This document shows, one piece after another, positions 41,098 through 49,896 of a stretch of DNA of 64,000 bases. The stretch is from positions 3,137,501 through 3,201,500 of the forward strand of contig NZ_JAYERP010000001.1 in the NCBI RefSeq assembly GCF_034718895.1, read 5' to 3'. Source of the DNA: Paenibacillus phoenicis. GTDB taxonomy: Bacteria; Bacillota; Bacilli; Paenibacillales; Paenibacillaceae. The first letter of the stretch is position 1, and each line of letters opens with the position of its first letter. Position numbers and translations under genes: made by a program. Under the pieces are notes generated by a model. That model was given only the letters and a program-made list of their open reading frames with translations. It ran no database searches and was not told the origin of the DNA.

Positions 41098-41721
41098 TTA
41101 TAAGTGCTCCTTTATCTTCGCAACGATCTGCTCAAAATGCTCCGGATGCTCCACAAAATCCAGCATATTGCCATCAATCGTAATCACGACCGTCTCCGGT
41201 TCACGCGTTTGAATCTGCGTAATCGCCGTTTCATAATCCTCGATCAACCGCTCCAGATAGCCGGGATCGATGTCCTGCTCAAAGCTGCGGCCGCGTTTTT
41301 CGATTCTTTTTAACAAGGTCGCCAATTCCGCCCGGATATACACAATCACATTGGGTTTAGGCAGATCGTCGGTCAGCAGATGATAAATCTGCCGATACTT
41401 CTCCCGTTTGTCCCCTTGCAGCGTCCGCTGGGCAAAAATCCAGTTTTTATAAATATGATAGTCCGACACGACCGGCAACCCCCGGGACACATAGTTTTTC
41501 ACCGTATCCTCCAATTGCTTATACCGGTTGCACAAAAAGAACATTTCCAGCTGAAACGCCCATTCCTCGATATTTTGATAAAACTTGTCCAGGAACGGAT
41601 TCTCCTCCACGATCTCCTTCAACAGCGGAAAATCAAACCGCTCAGCGAGCATCGTGGCCAGCGTGGTTTTTCCGGCTCCGATGGCGCCTTCCACGGCGAT
41701 AAACGGGCATGGCTTCTTCAC
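41098..41721 (-). CDS. dgk: Deoxyguanosine kinase
   Basis: A 207-aa salvage kinase. Walker A EGAIGAGKTT, FQLEMFFLCNRYKQLED, the DYHIYKN motif and the lid KRGRSFEQD match B. subtilis YaaF (Dgk). A GTG start at 41721 has GGGAGGA seven bases upstream; an ATG six codons earlier would place this site inside the gene. It forms an operon with dck. A TGATACAAT extended -10 lies upstream, divergent from the AbrB-like gene. Confidence 0.92.
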   Translation of the reverse strand: MKKPCPFIAVEGAIGAGKTTLATMLAERFDFPLLKEIVEENPFLDKFYQNIEEWAFQLEMFFLCNRYKQLEDTVKNYVSRGLPVVSDYHIYKNWIFAQRTLQGDKREKYRQIYHLLTDDLPKPNVIVYIRAELATLLKRIEKRGRSFEQDIDPGYLERLIEDYETAITQIQTREPETVVITIDGNMLDFVEHPEHFEQIVAKIKEHL

Positions 41722-41930
41722 TTGAGGGTCCTCCCACATCTCACTTGCCTGAAAAATAGACTAGAATATTGTATCACAGAATTCAGGCAAACGGCTTTTT
41801 CATTTTAAGTAGGCTAGTAGAAGAGAGGTGATAAATGATTTGGAGAAAAAGGTACTTATGGTTTGAGCTTACAGGAAATTTTGAAGTTATGTCGAATTAC
41901 TGTATGGATGAACCTATAGGAGGTAAGCCG

Positions 41931-42482
41931 ATGAGAAGAAGAGGAATCGTTCGAGCACTGGATGAACTCGGGCGTATCGTATTGCCGATTGAATGGAGAA
42001 GGGTATTAGACATCGAGGAAAAGGATCCGATGGAGTTTTTCATTGACCCCGATTCTCGATGGATCATGATTCGTAAATATCAATCTCAAGCCTGCATGTT
42101 CTGCCAGACCCTGGATAACCTGCTCTATTATCATGAAAAATTTATTTGTCCCTCTTGCATCCAGGAGCTTCGTCTTCAGGCTACCCTGGAACTCAGTTCA
42201 CCACCTGCCTCGCCGGGAACAGAGGAGGTTGCGGTAACCGCATCCGCAGAAAATAGGGGGCCGGGTCGTCCCACCAAGGATATCGCTGCAAGTAAACGAG
42301 GTCGAAAACGCGGTAAAGCCTACGAACGGCTATTGGAAGCCATGCGCACCCACCCCAACTCCACACAGAGCGAATGGGCCAGAAGGATAGGCATTTCCCA
42401 GAGTCGGGTGAGTCAACTACTCCAGGAATTAAGACAATCCGATCCAGCTATGAAAACGATGAAAAAGGATGGCCAAACCTAA
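41931..42482 (+). CDS. AbrB/SpoVT-type regulator with zinc-ribbon and C-terminal HTH
   Basis: A 183-aa protein. Residues 1-50 are an AbrB swapped-hairpin DNA-binding domain (GIVRALDELGRIVLPIEWRRVLDI). Residues about 58-85 hold two Cys pairs (CMFC, CPSC), as in the zinc-ribbon type of AbrB relatives. After a linker with an AT-hook-like GPGRPTK, the C-terminus has a helix-turn-helix (STQSEWARRIGISQSRVSQLLQEL; core SQSRVSQLL). Two starts are plausible in one frame: ATG 41931 behind ATAGGAGG, and ATG 41835 behind AGAGAGGTGAT, which would add 32 residues. Confidence 0.8.
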   Translation: MRRRGIVRALDELGRIVLPIEWRRVLDIEEKDPMEFFIDPDSRWIMIRKYQSQACMFCQTLDNLLYYHEKFICPSCIQELRLQATLELSSPPASPGTEEVAVTASAENRGPGRPTKDIAASKRGRKRGKAYERLLEAMRTHPNSTQSEWARRIGISQSRVSQLLQELRQSDPAMKTMKKDGQT

Positions 42483-42510
42483 AAAGCTCCTCCCTCTAGG
42501 GAAAGGAGCC
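42481..42510. terminator. Terminator between AbrB-like gene and surface-protein operon
   Basis: GCTCCT and AGGAGC enclose CCCTCTAGGGAA, with A5 before the stem, read as T5 on the minus strand. It ends the minus-strand surface-protein operon. Confidence 0.7.
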
Positions 42511-42526
42511 ATTAGTCCGAATACAA

Positions 42527-45500
42527 TTAATGCGTCACGAGCGGCCTGAAATCATCCCGACTCGACAGATCCGCATGGTAAAACGCCACATCCCCATCCT
42601 TCAGCGTGAAGCGCCGACCGTAAGGGTCTACAACGCTCCGTGCAAATCCTTCCATGCCAGTCCACTGGTTCATCAGCGGCGCGCGGATATATTGAAGATA
42701 TGGCTTCTCCGTCTCCCCGTTTCGCACCGTCTCGATGTTGAAGTTCACCACGATATACCCTTTTTTCAAAAAGATCTCCGACCGATCCGTCAACCCGCCA
42801 TGCGTCCGTCCATACTCCGCTACGTTCGTCCCCGCCGGGACGGCGTAAAGCTCAGCTGGTAGGCTATATTCGCCATACCATCGTTGCACTGCGGCATTAA
42901 CCCGAGCTGGATCAACGCCCGCAGGAATTCCCGTCTTCGGACCGATCAGCGTGCGGACGCCCTCCGGTAACCGCAGCAGGCTAAAGCTGCCGACGGGTGT
43001 TTTTTGCATCGACTGCTTCTGGATAAACCGCTGCACGAACTGGCTGCGACCAATCCCGGCTATCTGGTCAAACGTGTAGTCGTGATCGTATTTGTAAAGC
43101 GCTGTATCCGTCAACTCTTCCATCGGCACATTCCGCAGACGATCATTCAGAATCACGTAGCGCTGCACCTGATCCAGGGCTGACCCAATCCGAACGTAAC
43201 TCCTGTTCCCGGTATGGTAATACAGATCGACGGGCTGACGCTTCCCGCTTACGGCGTCGATGAAATCAAACGAGGGGGTAATCACGATTTGATCTAAAGG
43301 CCCGAACATATTCCCTTTCGTTTTCAGATCAAACTTGAAGTGGTATCCCGTTTTGATGACCGCGTTTTTGTACAGCGGATGGCTTCCGGGGCGGATCGGC
43401 AGCGTATACTGCGGCGTATTACCTCTTGGCGCCCCATCAATTCCGTTGAGCCCAACCCAGTAAACGGCCCCTGTGGGCACCGGACTTCCCGGAGCCGTCC
43501 GAAACACACTTTCCCAGTTGTAATCGGCGATATCCGTCACGTTAAGATCGAACACCCGCCCAATCACGTCAACCGGCACCGTGCCATAAGCGATATGATG
43601 GGTGAGGTTCAAGTTGGCGTTCGTCTGCTCCGTCGCTCCGGCCGGCGCATTATGCGCGATGGTGCGGAACTCCACGGTATAGAACCCTTCATCCACCCAA
43701 ACGGGCAGGTAGAAGTCAAACTGCTCCCGAGCCTTGTCGACTTCAATCCAGGTATTTTTGGGATAAAATCTCGCTTTCGCCCCCTCATAGACATCAAACG
43801 GGAAGCGAACCTGCTTGCTGCCGATATACTTCAAATAGTCCCGGTTGCCATACCCCAGGTAATTGGCATGCTGGCCGCTGTTTGGCATCGTGACGGTAAA
43901 CGGCCGGTCCAAAATCACCGCCGAACGCCCCGCCGCCGGCGTCGTCTTCTGATTGTGCGCTTTGTCGTCGGAGACGCCGGGGTACATCACTACAGGTGTA
44001 TGTACGGTCACACTGTTGATCCCGTAAATAGGATAGCTTTTGTCGGAGCCGCCATTAATGTTGCCGCTCATCAGCCCGTAATAGATCGTGCCAGCGCTAG
44101 GTTGGTCCGCCTTATTCGTCTTGCTGGTGGGGATCACATGACCTGGACTGTACAGCACGTTTTCGTTGATCTGCGGCGCTGCTGGGATCTGACCCGGCCG
44201 TGCTCCCGATCGGCTCGTTTCAGCACCATTCATAATGGTGTTTCCGTTGAATATCAGGGTGTCATTCTTCACTTTCACATCTTCTACGGCACTCTCAGCA
44301 AAAGAACTCAAATCCTCCCCGCTTGGATCAGGTCTCTCCTCCCCTCCTGACATACTGCCCGGCGGTGCTTCTACCGGATTTTCCGGATCCGGTGGCGTAA
44401 ACCCATGTGAAAGGTCCGTTGAATATGTCGGTGGCGTGTACCCTGAAGGCTGTATCCGAATGCCATTGCCTTCAAAAGCGTAATTTAGCAAAGCGGCCTC
44501 GTTAATTTGATACACTTCCAGGTTATCGATCACCCAAAAAGAGTATGGACGTTCAATCGTGTACGATTTCGTCACGGTTTCCGTGTCCGTTTGCGGATCC
44601 GGCTCCTTATAGGTTGTGCCATCCGGCCCTTCCACCTCTTTGCCTGGATCCCACGTTAACGTATACTCACGATTAACCGTAATCTCAAAGGTACATTTCC
44701 CGGCCATCTCAACGAATTTATTTTTCGATAAGTAGCTTTTGGCAAAGACATTCCCATAAAGACTTTCGGAAGTCGGAATCCCATCCAACACATTAAATCG
44801 CTCAGCCCCCCGACTATCTGCTTTAATAACTGCGCTTACTGCAGGATCATTTAAGGGAACATCAATGACATTGCCGCTTGGGGCTGGCTGCGTGCATTGG
44901 CCGCCAGGGGGAGGGTCTGTAGGATTCGGCGTGCCTCCCCCACCGGTTCCTACGGTTATTGTGGCTGATCCGTATAACCAGTAAGGTCCTTTTTTCCATT
45001 GGGCTGTGATTTTCGCCGTACCGGCAGATTTTGCTGTTACTTTCCCTCTTGAATCAACTGTTGCTACAGCCTGATTATCGGAAGACCAAGTTGTCTCAGA
45101 AGCCAATGTCACATCGTACCAGTTATCGATCCAATTCGTCATATTATACTCCTGTGTGGATACCTCGGCCTTCATGTCCTTCGTCTGCCCCACCTGCAAT
45201 GTGGCATTTTCCAATACCCGCATCCTTTTCTTCTCCAGTACATATCCCTTGTAATTTACAAACATAGGAATATAGTACTCCGCCATAAACTTATCTGCCC
45301 CATCCGCTCGGGTTGCGTATTTATATTTATCAGAATAATCTAATGGGTATCCTGTAGAAACTTTAATTGTAGCGGTCGTACTTCCAGCGTGAAATACAGG
45401 TTTAGAGCCGATGGGCTCATAACTATTTGATTCTCTCCATTCCATATCTTCAATTTCCAAATCCTTTATGTACGTTTTCGAAAATGTATTTTTTAAGCTA

Positions 45501-45847
45501 TCCTCCATTAAATCAGGAGCGTATGCTCCCATGTTCAACTCGAAATCCGTACGTTTCTTTAAAGGTACCGCAGATTGACCACTACTATGAGTTCCAGTCT
45601 CAACTCGTGTTCCATTATCAAAAGTAGCAGTCCAAATGTCAGTATCAGTTTGTACCCAAACAATTTTGGGTCTAGCCACGTCACTTCCCTTCACTAACAC
45701 TTTTATCTGCTGCATTTGTGCAGGTCCATTGGGAGTTATTTCAATGTTATCCGAAGGATAACCATTTAAGAATGCTGCTTTTGATCGATTAGGAAATGTG
45801 GAGAGTATAAGTAAAAATATAAGTAAAATGGCTAAGCACCTCTTCAA
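42527..45847 (-). CDS. Large secreted surface protein with Ig-like (BIG2) domain
   Basis: A 1106-aa protein with an N-terminal signal peptide (MKRCLAILLIFLLILSTF, cleavage near residue 24). A bacterial Ig-like group 2 domain lies at about 215-300 (TLQVGQTKDMKAEVS; WSSDNQAVATVDSRGKVTAKS, core VATVDSRGKVTAKSAG), followed by a Gly/Pro linker. The remaining 800 residues are beta-rich without a family I can name with confidence. No membrane anchor or sorting motif is seen, so it may be secreted or bound through the SLH protein made upstream (16 bases apart, one operon). TTG start with AGGAGTGG. Confidence 0.75.
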   Translation of the reverse strand: MKRCLAILLIFLLILSTFPNRSKAAFLNGYPSDNIEITPNGPAQMQQIKVLVKGSDVARPKIVWVQTDTDIWTATFDNGTRVETGTHSSGQSAVPLKKRTDFELNMGAYAPDLMEDSLKNTFSKTYIKDLEIEDMEWRESNSYEPIGSKPVFHAGSTTATIKVSTGYPLDYSDKYKYATRADGADKFMAEYYIPMFVNYKGYVLEKKRMRVLENATLQVGQTKDMKAEVSTQEYNMTNWIDNWYDVTLASETTWSSDNQAVATVDSRGKVTAKSAGTAKITAQWKKGPYWLYGSATITVGTGGGGTPNPTDPPPGGQCTQPAPSGNVIDVPLNDPAVSAVIKADSRGAERFNVLDGIPTSESLYGNVFAKSYLSKNKFVEMAGKCTFEITVNREYTLTWDPGKEVEGPDGTTYKEPDPQTDTETVTKSYTIERPYSFWVIDNLEVYQINEAALLNYAFEGNGIRIQPSGYTPPTYSTDLSHGFTPPDPENPVEAPPGSMSGGEERPDPSGEDLSSFAESAVEDVKVKNDTLIFNGNTIMNGAETSRSGARPGQIPAAPQINENVLYSPGHVIPTSKTNKADQPSAGTIYYGLMSGNINGGSDKSYPIYGINSVTVHTPVVMYPGVSDDKAHNQKTTPAAGRSAVILDRPFTVTMPNSGQHANYLGYGNRDYLKYIGSKQVRFPFDVYEGAKARFYPKNTWIEVDKAREQFDFYLPVWVDEGFYTVEFRTIAHNAPAGATEQTNANLNLTHHIAYGTVPVDVIGRVFDLNVTDIADYNWESVFRTAPGSPVPTGAVYWVGLNGIDGAPRGNTPQYTLPIRPGSHPLYKNAVIKTGYHFKFDLKTKGNMFGPLDQIVITPSFDFIDAVSGKRQPVDLYYHTGNRSYVRIGSALDQVQRYVILNDRLRNVPMEELTDTALYKYDHDYTFDQIAGIGRSQFVQRFIQKQSMQKTPVGSFSLLRLPEGVRTLIGPKTGIPAGVDPARVNAAVQRWYGEYSLPAELYAVPAGTNVAEYGRTHGGLTDRSEIFLKKGYIVVNFNIETVRNGETEKPYLQYIRAPLMNQWTGMEGFARSVVDPYGRRFTLKDGDVAFYHADLSSRDDFRPLVTH

Positions 45848-45863
45848 TATTCAGCCACTCCTA

Positions 45864-47084
45864 TTATTTATTACTCAGAGACGCATACGAACCATCATCT
45901 GTTTTTATACTATCTCTTAATTCACGAGATGAATCTAAAAAAACCTCAACCCATAATGTAATCCCATTAGGGTTGTTATGCTCTTTAAAAAATTTTTTTG
46001 ACTCGATATGAGGTAAAGTTTGATACCCGTATTTATCCATAATACTTTGATTAAGAATTCTACTCCCAGCGACAATGCCGTCTCGAACACCGTTCATGTA
46101 GTGTCCTACGCTAAAATCCTGAGCTTTCGGGTAAATTGTAATATGAATGAATGCTCGATATACCCCAGGTTCGTCAAGCCTACTATTATAATCCGATTCA
46201 TCTACAAACAAAGGAGCATAAATGCTGTCGATATTCTTGAAGTCTTCCGTATCAACAACGATATAATGATGCAGCTTCAGACTACCTGCATTATTCCGAA
46301 ACGTGAGCGTTTTTTCCACAACATCATTTAACGAAGTATTGCCTGTTGTGAAGGGGCTGATCGTCTCCAGATTCGTACGTTCCGTGCCCACTTGTCTCAG
46401 TTCCTTCAGTCCTAGAAAACTCCCCGCTTCTCTATTACTTACCTGCTCGTAATTTTGCAGAATGATGGCTGTCTCCGCGCGAGTCGCTTTCTTATCCAAC
46501 CCAAAGGAGCCGTCCGGATACCCGCTCATCAGCTTTGTCCCTAACGCGACGGCAACGTACGAAGATTTCGACTGTGGAATCCCCGGTTTAAAATATTCTC
46601 TCACCGGGATTACCGTTGTCTTGGTGTCCTCCAACGCTTGCTTAAAGTCATCATTGTTGGCTGCCAGTCCCGACGTCATCCACTTGGCCATTTCAAAGCG
46701 GGTGATCGGCGTATTCGGCTGAAACCCGTTCGGATAGTCGCTCGGCTGAATAAAACCAAGGGATACCGCACGTTCGACCTCCGCTTCACTCCAGTGTCCC
46801 GATAAATCCGAAAACGAATGCCCCGTCACCTCTGACTCCTCAGCTTTAGCTACCCGCGCCAATAAGGCCGCAAATTCAGCTCGAGTTACTGTTCCATTCG
46901 GCTTGAAGTTTCCATCTGCATAGCCTTTGAAATATCCCTTGGCCACGGCTGAATCAATCGCCACTTTAGCCCAGTGCCCCTGCTTAACGTCTGGGAACCC
47001 GCCAGCAGCATGAAGGTGAGGCTCACCCGGTATCAAGCTGATCACCAACAATCCAACCAGCCACACCATCAGCATCTTTTTCAC
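45864..47084 (-). CDS. S-layer homology (SLH) domain protein
   Basis: A secreted protein of about 406 aa. After a signal peptide there are three SLH modules (GGFPDVKQGHWAK; FSDLSGHWSEAEVERAVSLG; the third ending SGYPDGSFGLDKKATRAE), which bind pyruvylated secondary cell-wall polysaccharide. The C-terminal 190 residues are unknown. The GTG at 47084 is chosen (GGGAGTGA upstream); the ATGs at 47090 and 47120 are alternatives. It precedes the 1106-aa surface protein in an operon, so the two may act as anchor and partner. Confidence 0.85.
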   Translation of the reverse strand: MKKMLMVWLVGLLVISLIPGEPHLHAAGGFPDVKQGHWAKVAIDSAVAKGYFKGYADGNFKPNGTVTRAEFAALLARVAKAEESEVTGHSFSDLSGHWSEAEVERAVSLGFIQPSDYPNGFQPNTPITRFEMAKWMTSGLAANNDDFKQALEDTKTTVIPVREYFKPGIPQSKSSYVAVALGTKLMSGYPDGSFGLDKKATRAETAIILQNYEQVSNREAGSFLGLKELRQVGTERTNLETISPFTTGNTSLNDVVEKTLTFRNNAGSLKLHHYIVVDTEDFKNIDSIYAPLFVDESDYNSRLDEPGVYRAFIHITIYPKAQDFSVGHYMNGVRDGIVAGSRILNQSIMDKYGYQTLPHIESKKFFKEHNNPNGITLWVEVFLDSSRELRDSIKTDDGSYASLSNK

Positions 47085-47217
47085 TTTCATCACTCCCACG
47101 CCTAATTTTTTAGATTTCATGCAAAGGAAAAATATGTATCTTCACTTATTCGCTACCATTCGCTGTATACCTCCTTTGTTCTTGCTTTTCTGATAAAATC
47201 ATCCATTTGTTGCAAAT

Positions 47218-47258
47218 AAAAAAACACACCTCGCCATCCAAAAGATGTCAAGGTGTGC
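47218..47258 (-). terminator. Terminator upstream of the SLH gene
   Basis: On the minus strand CACACCT and AGGTGTG enclose a second short pairing (CATC/GATG), followed by seven T. It ends transcripts from the small membrane-protein gene. Confidence 0.75.
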
Positions 47259-47298
47259 TTCACCTGGCCTTATTATAATCCAGATCCTGTAAAATGAA

Positions 47299-47340
47299 AA
47301 GACACCTTACTCCTTTATCAAGAATAAAGTGCCTTGGCTT
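47299..47340 (-). terminator. Weak terminator-like hairpin after small membrane protein
   Basis: GGCACTTTA and TAAGGTGTC pair with two G-T pairs, followed by TTTT. It lies just before the stronger terminator at 47218. Confidence 0.35.
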
Positions 47341-47376
47341 ATTTCACATAATGAAATATGTATCGCTCGCCTTGGC

Positions 47377-47592
47377 TTAGCTAAACCAGGTCTTAATCAT
47401 GATCGCATCCGATGCCAAAAAGACCAGCAAGCTGATAATCCCGAAAGCGATCGCGAACAGGTTCTTCTTCGGACGCTCTCTCAACAGGCGGATCACGCCA
47501 ATAAAAATCACAATCGTAAACAAAATCATAAAAATATCGAACCCGTTAAAATTCGTTGTTTTTGCTGTTTCTTCCGCTGCCTGGAGCAACAT
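47377..47592 (-). CDS. Small membrane protein (possibly DUF2759-like)
   Basis: A 71-aa protein with two hydrophobic segments (FDIFMILFTIVIFIGVIRLL, then FAIAFGIISLLVFLASDAI) joined by a basic loop RERPKKN. Two-helix proteins of this type include DUF2759, but the match is only by general form. The start at 47592 has AAGAGGAGG; the longer 82-aa form would contain that site. It is a single gene with its own terminators. Confidence 0.65.
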   Translation of the reverse strand: MLLQAAEETAKTTNFNGFDIFMILFTIVIFIGVIRLLRERPKKNLFAIAFGIISLLVFLASDAIMIKTWFS

Positions 47593-47823
47593 CGCGAAAC
47601 CTCCTCTTGAAATCCACGAAATCACAACTCTTCTTCTATGTTATCTTCCCTCTGGTTCGGATGCAAGAGGAAAGACAAGATTTTGTCAAAGTTTTCGCTG
47701 AATTTACGTGTTTGTTGCCGGATTCAAGCTTTATTTTATGCAGGATATCATTGACAAATACATTATCACCAGATCTTTAGTTGTTCATAAGGAAGTTTTA
47801 TGCCCGAAAGCCCCCTTACTTTA

Positions 47824-47852
47824 TTTACGCTCTCAGGCTTCTATGGTACCAT
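47824..47852 (+). promoter_or_regulatory. Possible promoter of nitrite/sulfite reductase gene
   Basis: TTTACG and TACCAT are 17 bases apart, about 95 bases before the ATG. The match is moderate. No riboswitch was recognised in the 47593-47946 gap; nothing else is seen there. Confidence 0.35.
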
Positions 47853-47946
47853 GAAAAATAACCTTATTCATAGTTTTATTGTCGGAATTAATGAACGGGA
47901 TCCATTGAGGATTCTTTACCCAAACGTAACATAGGGAGGTTATCGC

Positions 47947-49584
47947 ATGGCTTATGAACCGATATGGACCAAAGAGCCGGAGAAATTAAACAAATTCGAG
48001 TTCGTCAAATTGGAAAAAGACGGGCTGGACGTCATCCGCACGATTATTGAGGAGTACGCGGTGAAAGGCTACAACTCGATTCCAGCTGACGATATGGATC
48101 GTTTCAAATGGGCCGGCGTATATCAGCAAAAACCAAAGGATGGTCACTTCATGATGCGCGTGCGCATCAATACCGGTATTATGACCACGAAGCAAGCACG
48201 TGCGCTGGCGGAAATTTCTCGCTTGTACGGCCGCAACCTGGTGGACGTGACGACACGTCAAGCCATTCAATTCCACTGGCTGCGGGTGGAGAACTTGCCG
48301 GATATTTTCGAGCGTCTAGATAAGGTTGGTCTGTATTCGTTTGAAGCCTGCGGTGACTGCCCGCGTACCATCGTAGGGAATCCGCTCGCCGGGATCGACA
48401 AGGATGAATTAATCGATACGACGGAGATCGTGGAGGAAGTGAACCGATTCTTTCTGCTAAACCGTGACTTCTCCAACCTGCCGAGAAAATATAAAATGTC
48501 GATCTCCGCAAACATCTACAATAATGCGCAAGCGGAAATCAACGATTTAGCCTTTACACCAGCGGTCAAGGTGATCGACGGAAAAGAGACCATCGGGTTC
48601 CATGTCATGGTAGGCGGCGGTTTATCCGCGAAGCCGCATTTAGCGAAACCGCTGGATATTTTCGTCAGACCGGAGGAAGTGCTGAAGGTTGCGATTGGAG
48701 TCACCACGATTTTCCGCGATTACGGCTACCGGGAGAAACGCCACCACGCTCGCCTGAAATTCCTCGTCGCCGACTGGGGACCGGAGAAATTTAAAGAGAA
48801 GCTGATCGAGCTGGTTGGTGAGCTGGAGTCGCGCGGGGAAGATAAAACCGTCGGCTGGCAAGCTGCCTATTTCGACGGGGTGCACCCGCAGAAACAGGAA
48901 GGCCTCAATTATATCGGCCTTAATGTACCGGTTGGCCGGTTAAACGCCGATGAACTGGAGCAACTGGCCGATGTAGCTGACCAATACGGCGAAGGCAAAA
49001 TCCGCACCACAATGTCGCAAAATATTTTGATCAGCGGCATTCCGGACGACAAGGTGGAAGAAGCGCTCAAAGCGCCAGTTCTTCAGCGGTTAACTCCGTT
49101 TCCGAAGCATTTTATGAGCCGGACCGTTTCCTGCACAGGCAATGAATTTTGCAACTTGGCCATCGTTGAAACGAAACGCCGTGCCGCTGAAGTTGCAGAA
49201 TACCTGGACCAGCATGTCGAACTGGACGAGAAGGTTCGCATCCACTTTATCGGTTGCCCGAATGCCTGCGGCCATAAGCATATTGCCGATATCGGCTTGC
49301 AGGGCTCTCTGATCAAGACGCCGGAAGGTATGGTGGATGCATTTGATATTGCCGTAGGCGGTACATTAGGCGGTGGAGCAAACGGGCCGCATGCCCAGTT
49401 TAACCAAGCGCTTAAAGGCCGCGTCAAAGGCGACCAAGTGGCATATGTTCTCGAGCAGTTGCTATTATTCTATAAAACGAATCGCAATGCCTCCGAATCC
49501 TTCCATGATTTCGTTCGGCGCGTCGGAGTTCCGGCATTCCAAGAACAGCTGAACCAAATTTTAGCTGCGGGAATCGCCTCTTAA
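47947..49584 (+). CDS. Ferredoxin-type nitrite/sulfite reductase
   Basis: A 545-aa siroheme and [4Fe-4S] enzyme that reduces nitrite to ammonia or sulfite to sulfide with six electrons. The repeat halves each have a ferredoxin-like half domain (GHFMMRVRINTGIMTTKQAR; GKIRTTMSQNILISG). The cluster ligands are in CTGNEFCN and GCPNACGHKH. Substrate choice between nitrite and sulfite is not settled by sequence alone; no nitrate or sulfate genes lie next to it. AGGGAGG precedes the ATG and a strong terminator follows. Confidence 0.92.
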   Translation: MAYEPIWTKEPEKLNKFEFVKLEKDGLDVIRTIIEEYAVKGYNSIPADDMDRFKWAGVYQQKPKDGHFMMRVRINTGIMTTKQARALAEISRLYGRNLVDVTTRQAIQFHWLRVENLPDIFERLDKVGLYSFEACGDCPRTIVGNPLAGIDKDELIDTTEIVEEVNRFFLLNRDFSNLPRKYKMSISANIYNNAQAEINDLAFTPAVKVIDGKETIGFHVMVGGGLSAKPHLAKPLDIFVRPEEVLKVAIGVTTIFRDYGYREKRHHARLKFLVADWGPEKFKEKLIELVGELESRGEDKTVGWQAAYFDGVHPQKQEGLNYIGLNVPVGRLNADELEQLADVADQYGEGKIRTTMSQNILISGIPDDKVEEALKAPVLQRLTPFPKHFMSRTVSCTGNEFCNLAIVETKRRAAEVAEYLDQHVELDEKVRIHFIGCPNACGHKHIADIGLQGSLIKTPEGMVDAFDIAVGGTLGGGANGPHAQFNQALKGRVKGDQVAYVLEQLLLFYKTNRNASESFHDFVRRVGVPAFQEQLNQILAAGIAS

Positions 49585-49620
49585 GTAGAGATGCTTGAGC
49601 ATCTTCACTCGACATCTATT

Positions 49621-49665
49621 GAACTAGACTGGTACCCTATGGGGGCCGGTCTAGTTCTTTCTTTT
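49621..49665 (+). terminator. Terminator after nitrite/sulfite reductase
   Basis: GAACTAGACTGG and CCGGTCTAGTTC form a 12-bp stem followed by TTTCTTTT. It directly abuts hairpin repeat copy 3. Confidence 0.85.
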
Positions 49666-49667
49666 GG

Positions 49668-49806
49668 CCCTTTTTGCACGATTATCCCTTTCGTTCAGAG
49701 TGTGGATCAAGCGAGACTGGGAGTGCCGTGTGAAAAGGGCATGCCTTACTTTCTGTATCTCATTTCCACGATCTGATGCAACGGGATAATCCTCAAAAAG
49801 AGGGGG
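49668..49806. repeat. Imperfect hairpin repeat, copy 3
   Basis: Arms with cores GATTATCCCTTTCGTTCAGA and TCTGATGCAACGGGATAATC, 110 bp end to end. It lies between two converging genes. Sister copies are at 8839-8980 and 40171-40320. Confidence 0.75.
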
Positions 49807-49853
49807 CCAAGAGGGGATCGGACAGCTATATTGTCCTCGTTTATCGATCAAGC

Positions 49854-49888
49854 CAAAAAAGGAGCAACCTCTAAATAGAGACTGCCCC
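49854..49888 (-). terminator. Terminator after uvrA
   Basis: On the minus strand GGGGCAGTCTCTA and TAGAGGTTGCTCC pair around a two-base loop and are followed by six T. Confidence 0.8.
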
Positions 49889-49896
49889 GATTTCTT

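Noticed and set aside
42527-45847. Assignment of the 1106-aa protein to a named DUF
   Set aside because: Only the signal peptide and the Ig-like domain could be supported by eye.
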